DNA of 64,000 bases, from positions 1 to 64,000 of the forward strand of contig NZ_FMZH01000005.1 of assembly GCF_900101435.1 (NCBI RefSeq). Reading direction: 5' to 3'. Below are positions 60,526 to 64,000 of this stretch, piece by piece. Source of the DNA: Pedobacter soli (GTDB taxonomy: Bacteria > Bacteroidota > Bacteroidia > Sphingobacteriales > Sphingobacteriaceae). Every line of letters begins with the position of its first letter. The stretch's first letter is position 1. The notes under the pieces were generated by a model. The model did not search any database. It was not told the DNA's origin and saw only the letters and a program-made list of their open reading frames with translations. The translations under genes were made by a program, and so were the position numbers.

Positions 60526-61296
60526 ATGCATCTATCTAAAAAGAAAAAAAAGCAAAACGAAAAAAACTTTGAGAACTTCCCTCCGATTGGCGGGCTGATG
60601 GTTTCTAAAATGATTGTCGAGGAAAACAGGAAACCACGTTTCATGTACCGCGAAAAAGGGATATGCGCAGAAGACAGTGGCTGGAGAATTTTTAGCGGTT
60701 ACGAACCTGAAGGATATGTAGACGACCCGCAAAACATTAAAATCTACAACCCCGCTACCATTCTTAAAATCGATTCCTCCATAGAAAAGATCCTGCTTAA
60801 AGGTGTGGGTTCTGCTTATGAAAGAGTGGATGAACACGCCAGCTGGCAAAAAATTACAGATTTTGAACTGGAAGACGATTACCTCGTAACCCACCAGTTG
60901 AGCGAAAAGTGGACTATAAACATTAACAATCTCTTTGAGCGGATTGCAGAAACCGATGGCAATGTATTGTACACCACGGGTGATAAATCAGTCAGACTTT
61001 TTATCAGCAACGAACCAGATAAAAGCAGGGCCGAAATATACCAGGAAAGAATACAGTATATAAAAGACCGCGATCAATCGGTAGCCAAAACATTAGATAC
61101 CTTCGATTTTTCGGATGAACAGGTTTTAAAAGTGGGCTATATGATTAACGAAAGAGATAAGCATAAAACCTATCAGGTAATTTATGGCACTTCGATAATA
61201 GATGATCAGTATTTAATGCTGGCCTTATATTTTGACGATAAAAACGATCTGGATTGGGCCATTGAAACCTGGAAAAGCATAAAATTAGCTGAATAA
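60526..61296 (+). CDS. DUF2185 (Imm33-like) domain protein
   Basis: This 256-aa cytoplasmic protein has, after a basic N-terminus (MHLSKKKKKQNEKNF), the DUF2185/Imm33-type core: a GGLMVSKMIVEE strand, SGWRIFSGYEPEGYVDDPQN and IYNPATILKID. A second beta-rich half (about 135-256) is less familiar. Proteins with this domain serve as immunity factors against secreted toxins in some bacteria. No toxin gene is visible in the window. It lies between DUF4261 and DinB-like genes in the same direction. Confidence 0.8.
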   Translation: MHLSKKKKKQNEKNFENFPPIGGLMVSKMIVEENRKPRFMYREKGICAEDSGWRIFSGYEPEGYVDDPQNIKIYNPATILKIDSSIEKILLKGVGSAYERVDEHASWQKITDFELEDDYLVTHQLSEKWTININNLFERIAETDGNVLYTTGDKSVRLFISNEPDKSRAEIYQERIQYIKDRDQSVAKTLDTFDFSDEQVLKVGYMINERDKHKTYQVIYGTSIIDDQYLMLALYFDDKNDLDWAIETWKSIKLAE

Positions 61297-61330
61297 GCTT
61301 GCTTAAGCATACTAATAAACGACCGTAACC

Positions 61331-61780
61331 ATGCTGAACCAAACCCTAAAAAAACTATTTAACCGCGACCTGCACAAATTAAAAACCGAAATTGAATCGT
61401 ATCAAAACGAGGCTAACTTGTGGATCATCGATCAAGGTATAGCCAATTCTGCCGGTAACCTGTGCCTGCATTTAATCGGGAATTTAAATACCTATATCGG
61501 TGCTACGCTGGGTGGCAGCGGTTACATCAGAAACCGCGAGCTTGAGTTTACATTAAAAAATGTTCCACGTGGAGAGCTGATTGAAAAAATAGACCAAACC
61601 ATTGAAATTGTTAACCAAACCCTGGATAAAATAACGGCAGCAGAAATCGGCGCCGAATACCCCATGCTGGTTTTTGAAGAAAAAACCTCAACCGAATATT
61701 TCCTGGTCCATCTTACTACGCATCTGGCCTATCACCTGGGGCAAATTAATTACCACAGAAGGTTACTGGATGTAATTTAA
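61331..61780 (+). CDS. DinB-like four-helix protein
   Basis: This 149-aa all-helical protein has spaced His residues of the DinB/YfiT-like metal site: NLCLHLIGNL and HLTTHLAYHLGQINYHRR. Such proteins bind Zn or Ni and often act as thiol-dependent transferases or stress proteins. It ends 3 nt before the archaemetzincin-like gene, so the two are likely co-transcribed. Confidence 0.85.
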   Translation: MLNQTLKKLFNRDLHKLKTEIESYQNEANLWIIDQGIANSAGNLCLHLIGNLNTYIGATLGGSGYIRNRELEFTLKNVPRGELIEKIDQTIEIVNQTLDKITAAEIGAEYPMLVFEEKTSTEYFLVHLTTHLAYHLGQINYHRRLLDVI

Positions 61781-61783
61781 ACG

Positions 61784-62659
61784 ATGAAGCTGCCAGTTAA
61801 ATCATTTTTGTTTTATCTATGTGTTATGATCAGCATGGGGGCATGTAACAACAGCTCCAGCTACTTTAACACAATAGCCAAAAATGATATCCCATTAAAA
61901 AAACCACAAAAAGGCGACTGGCTTTTTAATCATCAGGAACGAATTCAAACCCTTACCGATTTTCAGAATAGTAACCCACTTAGGCCCACCAGGCAATTAA
62001 ACAAAATTTACCTTAAGCACATAGGAGAATTTTCAGTATTAGAATGGGAACAAATTAAACTAACCCGTGAGTATTTAGAAAAATTTTTTCAGGTCAAAAC
62101 CTTGTTACAGTCCGTAGTAAGCAGCAACATTATACCACCGCATGTGCGGCGTTTAAGCCAGCAGCACGAACAGATCTCAGCCCCTTATTTGCGGGATACT
62201 GTTGTAGCTATGGAAAGGCCAAAAGATGCCATTGCAATACTGGGAATTACCGAAATGGACTTATATCCGGATGATAAGTGGAATTTTGTCTTCGGACTGG
62301 CCTCGTATGATAAGGGGCTGGCTGTAAGTTCAATTTATAGATTTCATCAAAAGCCACTTACCAGTAAACAGTTTAAGTTAAGCCTAGAAAGGCTTTTAAA
62401 AACAGCATCACATGAAATTGGCCACATGTTCGGGCTCACCCATTGTATTGAAGCAAATTGTTTAATGAATGGCACCAACAGTTTAGCCGAAACCGACCGG
62501 AGTATTGCCAGGCTATGTTCAAAATGTCAGCAAAAACTAAATGCAAACCTGAAATACGATAACAGAAAAAGGCTGAAAGCCCTAGCTGTCTTCTTCAACC
62601 AAAACAAACTCGACAAGGAGTTTCAGCAAATGAATGCAGATTTAAAAATTACCGAGTAA
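61784..62659 (+). CDS. Archaemetzincin-like zinc peptidase, lipoprotein
   Basis: This 291-aa protein has the archaemetzincin (M54) signature: HEIGHMFGLTHC (HExxHxxGxxHC), then four residues, CLMN, and 16 residues later CSKC, giving the catalytic zinc plus the Cys4 structural zinc site. It carries a lipoprotein signal (FLFYLCVMISMGAC), whereas archaemetzincins of archaea are cytoplasmic. It should act in the periplasm or at the surface. Substrate unknown. Confidence 0.9.
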   Translation: MKLPVKSFLFYLCVMISMGACNNSSSYFNTIAKNDIPLKKPQKGDWLFNHQERIQTLTDFQNSNPLRPTRQLNKIYLKHIGEFSVLEWEQIKLTREYLEKFFQVKTLLQSVVSSNIIPPHVRRLSQQHEQISAPYLRDTVVAMERPKDAIAILGITEMDLYPDDKWNFVFGLASYDKGLAVSSIYRFHQKPLTSKQFKLSLERLLKTASHEIGHMFGLTHCIEANCLMNGTNSLAETDRSIARLCSKCQQKLNANLKYDNRKRLKALAVFFNQNKLDKEFQQMNADLKITE

Positions 62660-63042
62660 TAGTTACAGAAATTAACGGCTTAATTGTATTTATTCCGAAA
62701 TACTTTGACCTTTTAACATAAACATTCTATTTTTTTTAATCATCTATCTATTTTTTACCTACAGTAAATTATATTTTAAGAACTACTATTTAATTAATAA
62801 AAACAGCCTTTTATTTTCTTTAAACTTCATTTTATATTTTGGAAAAATCATTTAATGATCTTTAAACTTCATTTTATATTCTGATAACTGCAGTTCTAAA
62901 AATTGCAGTTTTATTTTATTATCTTGCTTATAATATTTATCATATTCAATGGTACTTTGTGGTTTTTACATCCGCTATAGCTATTGTTTAATCATCCCTG
63001 ATAAACTGAATACTGTTTTTTATCACTAAACCGGTTAACAAT
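62660..63042. other. AT-rich intergenic region with a direct repeat
   Basis: CTTTAAACTTCATTTTATAT occurs at about 62819-62838 and again at about 62862-62881. The rest is AT-rich and unremarkable. It precedes a small HTH gene, so the repeat may be regulatory. Confidence 0.5.
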
Positions 63043-63414
63043 ATGTTATTTTTAAATGTAATTCCAATTTTTAGGGCGAGGGGCATTGAACGTCCCCATA
63101 CCTACCTCATTAAAGCAGGTTTCACACCACATTCGGCGCATTACATTCTCCACGGTAAAACCCGCTCGGTCAGGTTAGATCACATCGAGAAATTATGTAA
63201 ACTTTTAATCTGCGAGCCTACCGATCTTTTTGTGTGGTACCCTGGCAAAAATGAAATCCTTGTAGACAACCATCCGTTAAAGAAATTAATAAGGCGCGAA
63301 GAAGAGGCGAACATTCACAACCTTATTGCCGATGTGCCCTTTAAAGATATTGCAAAGATTGCGGCGGCAATTAAAGAGCAGAAAGATGATCAGGAAACAA
63401 AAAAGGAGGCCTAA
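63043..63414 (+). CDS. Small XRE-type helix-turn-helix protein
   Basis: This 123-aa protein has an HTH at about residues 17-70 (AGFTPHSAHYILHGKTRSVR, LDHIEKLCKLLICEPTDLF), like short Cro/C1-family HTH_26 proteins, and a helical C-terminal tail rich in Lys and Glu. The last codons and stop are part of the following terminator stem. Role unknown; it may regulate itself through the repeats upstream. Confidence 0.85.
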   Translation: MLFLNVIPIFRARGIERPHTYLIKAGFTPHSAHYILHGKTRSVRLDHIEKLCKLLICEPTDLFVWYPGKNEILVDNHPLKKLIRREEEANIHNLIADVPFKDIAKIAAAIKEQKDDQETKKEA

Positions 63415-63425
63415 GCCTCCTTTAA
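63401..63425. terminator. Bidirectional terminator overlapping the HTH gene stop
   Basis: AAAGGAGGC/GCCTCCTTT stem with a CTAA loop containing the TAA stop of the HTH gene (63412-63414). T-rich on both outgoing sides, so it serves both convergent genes. Confidence 0.88.
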
Positions 63426-63432
63426 TTTCTTT

Positions 63433-64000
63433 TTAAAACTGAACCCCGAATAACCAGATATTTTCGATGTAGTTAATTTTCTGGCTGGCTTTATCAAATT
63501 CATCCCAACCAGTAGTATGTACATTGGTTAAATTGGTAGCACCAAACTTGGTGGTATTTTGTAAGTAAAAGTTTTTCCAGATGTAAAACTTCAAACCAAC
63601 TTTTGCCGAAACCCCATAGCCCGAAATACTAAAATGGTTATTGCGACCCTGCCCAAATAAACGAACATCAGAACGGGGAACCATTAACCCGCCACCTAAA
63701 CCGGTTTCTAAAGTCAAAGAGGTTTTGCCTCCGGGTGCCACCCAGATATCATCATAACGCTCTACCTCAATATTGGCATAGTTAAATCCATCCGTATGCT
63801 CGTAAGTAAGCATGCTTTCCTTCACATTAATGCTTTGACCATTATAATCGCCAGCCAAAGCTCCGGTAGGTGCATTCTCGTGCGAAATATTAGCACCAAT
63901 ATGGCCGGTAATGGCAACCGTTTGCGGAATATCCATTACATATTTCATGTGATCCCAGCCAATAGAGATACTGTAATTATCTTTTATAAAATACCCCACG
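63433..64000 (-). CDS. Outer-membrane beta-barrel protein (5' end outside window)
   Basis: At least 188 codons are open to the right edge, and the first visible Met-like codon (GTG) is probably internal. Repeated amphipathic strands are seen (YSISIGWDHMKYVM, TSLTLETGLGGGLMVP, GYGVSAKVGLKFYIW), with a terminal Phe (IWLFGVQF), typical of a beta-barrel insertion signal. The exact family cannot be told from this part. It is convergent with the HTH gene. Confidence 0.8.
   Translation of the reverse strand, partial: VGYFIKDNYSISIGWDHMKYVMDIPQTVAITGHIGANISHENAPTGALAGDYNGQSINVKESMLTYEHTDGFNYANIEVERYDDIWVAPGGKTSLTLETGLGGGLMVPRSDVRLFGQGRNNHFSISGYGVSAKVGLKFYIWKNFYLQNTTKFGATNLTNVHTTGWDEFDKASQKINYIENIWLFGVQF

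Overview
The window looks like a chromosomal segment of a Sphingobacteriaceae bacterium (Bacteroidota), most like Pedobacter. The basis is a paired SusC/SusD outer-membrane system, other TonB-type and beta-barrel proteins with CarboxypepD-regulatory domains, an esterase-like phytase-family protein, head-GIN and DUF6515 proteins, TAnnTTTG-type -7 boxes, an AT-rich base composition and many short intergenic palindromes. No species can be named from the sequence alone. I see no prophage, integrase, transposase or CRISPR array.

Layout. 0-2.8 kb: a collagen-like secreted protein cut by the window edge, an orphan protein and a tRNA-Asn. 3.0-12.3 kb (minus): a nutrient-uptake locus made of an XRE-cupin regulator, a periplasmic alkaline-phosphatase-superfamily hydrolase, a DUF5690 membrane transporter, a TIGR03364 FAD oxidoreductase and SusC/SusD. 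The FAD family is linked to aminophosphonate breakdown, so the locus is a candidate for scavenging phosphonates or phospho-head-groups. 12.5-19.4 kb (minus): a tiny WxxGxW lipoprotein, then an RND tripartite efflux operon under a TetR regulator. 19.5-26.1 kb: carotenoid genes (crtZ, crtI, lycopene cyclase) mixed with murB and an ECF sigma factor, interrupted by a GIY-YIG nuclease gene between two 127-bp palindrome-ended repeats. No crtB is present. 26.5-31.7 kb: a cytochrome-b5-like protein, an AraC regulator and a TolC-EmrA-EmrB-type efflux operon.

31.8-37.8 kb: a PfkB kinase, a second tRNA-Asn, a secreted protein, a decayed RelE/ParE toxin beside an intact antitoxin-like gene, and a TPP-riboswitch-controlled thiD-tenA operon with a possible MFS partner. 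38-45.4 kb (minus): a choice-of-anchor I lipoprotein, dihydrolipoyl dehydrogenase, a TonB-type beta-barrel protein, a small outer-membrane protein and a lipoprotein. 45.6-49.4 kb: a TPR histidine kinase, its LuxR-type regulator and a class-C-like serine hydrolase. 49.4-52.3 kb (minus): a HAD phosphatase, a phytase-family lipoprotein and a DUF6515 protein. 52.5-58.2 kb: two tandem CocE/NonD hydrolases and an M1 aminopeptidase, all exported. 58.6-63.4 kb: a head-GIN protein, DUF4261 and DUF2185 proteins, a DinB-like protein, a lipoprotein archaemetzincin and a small HTH protein. The right edge cuts an outer-membrane protein.

The least ordinary signals lie between genes. They are: a repeat element found directly after Rho-independent terminators and joined to copies of the tRNA-Asn 3' end; two families of short perfect hairpins with 4-nt loops; the repeat-flanked GIY-YIG gene; an AAAGNNN heptad array; and a tRNA-Asn duplication in inverted orientation about 30 kb apart.
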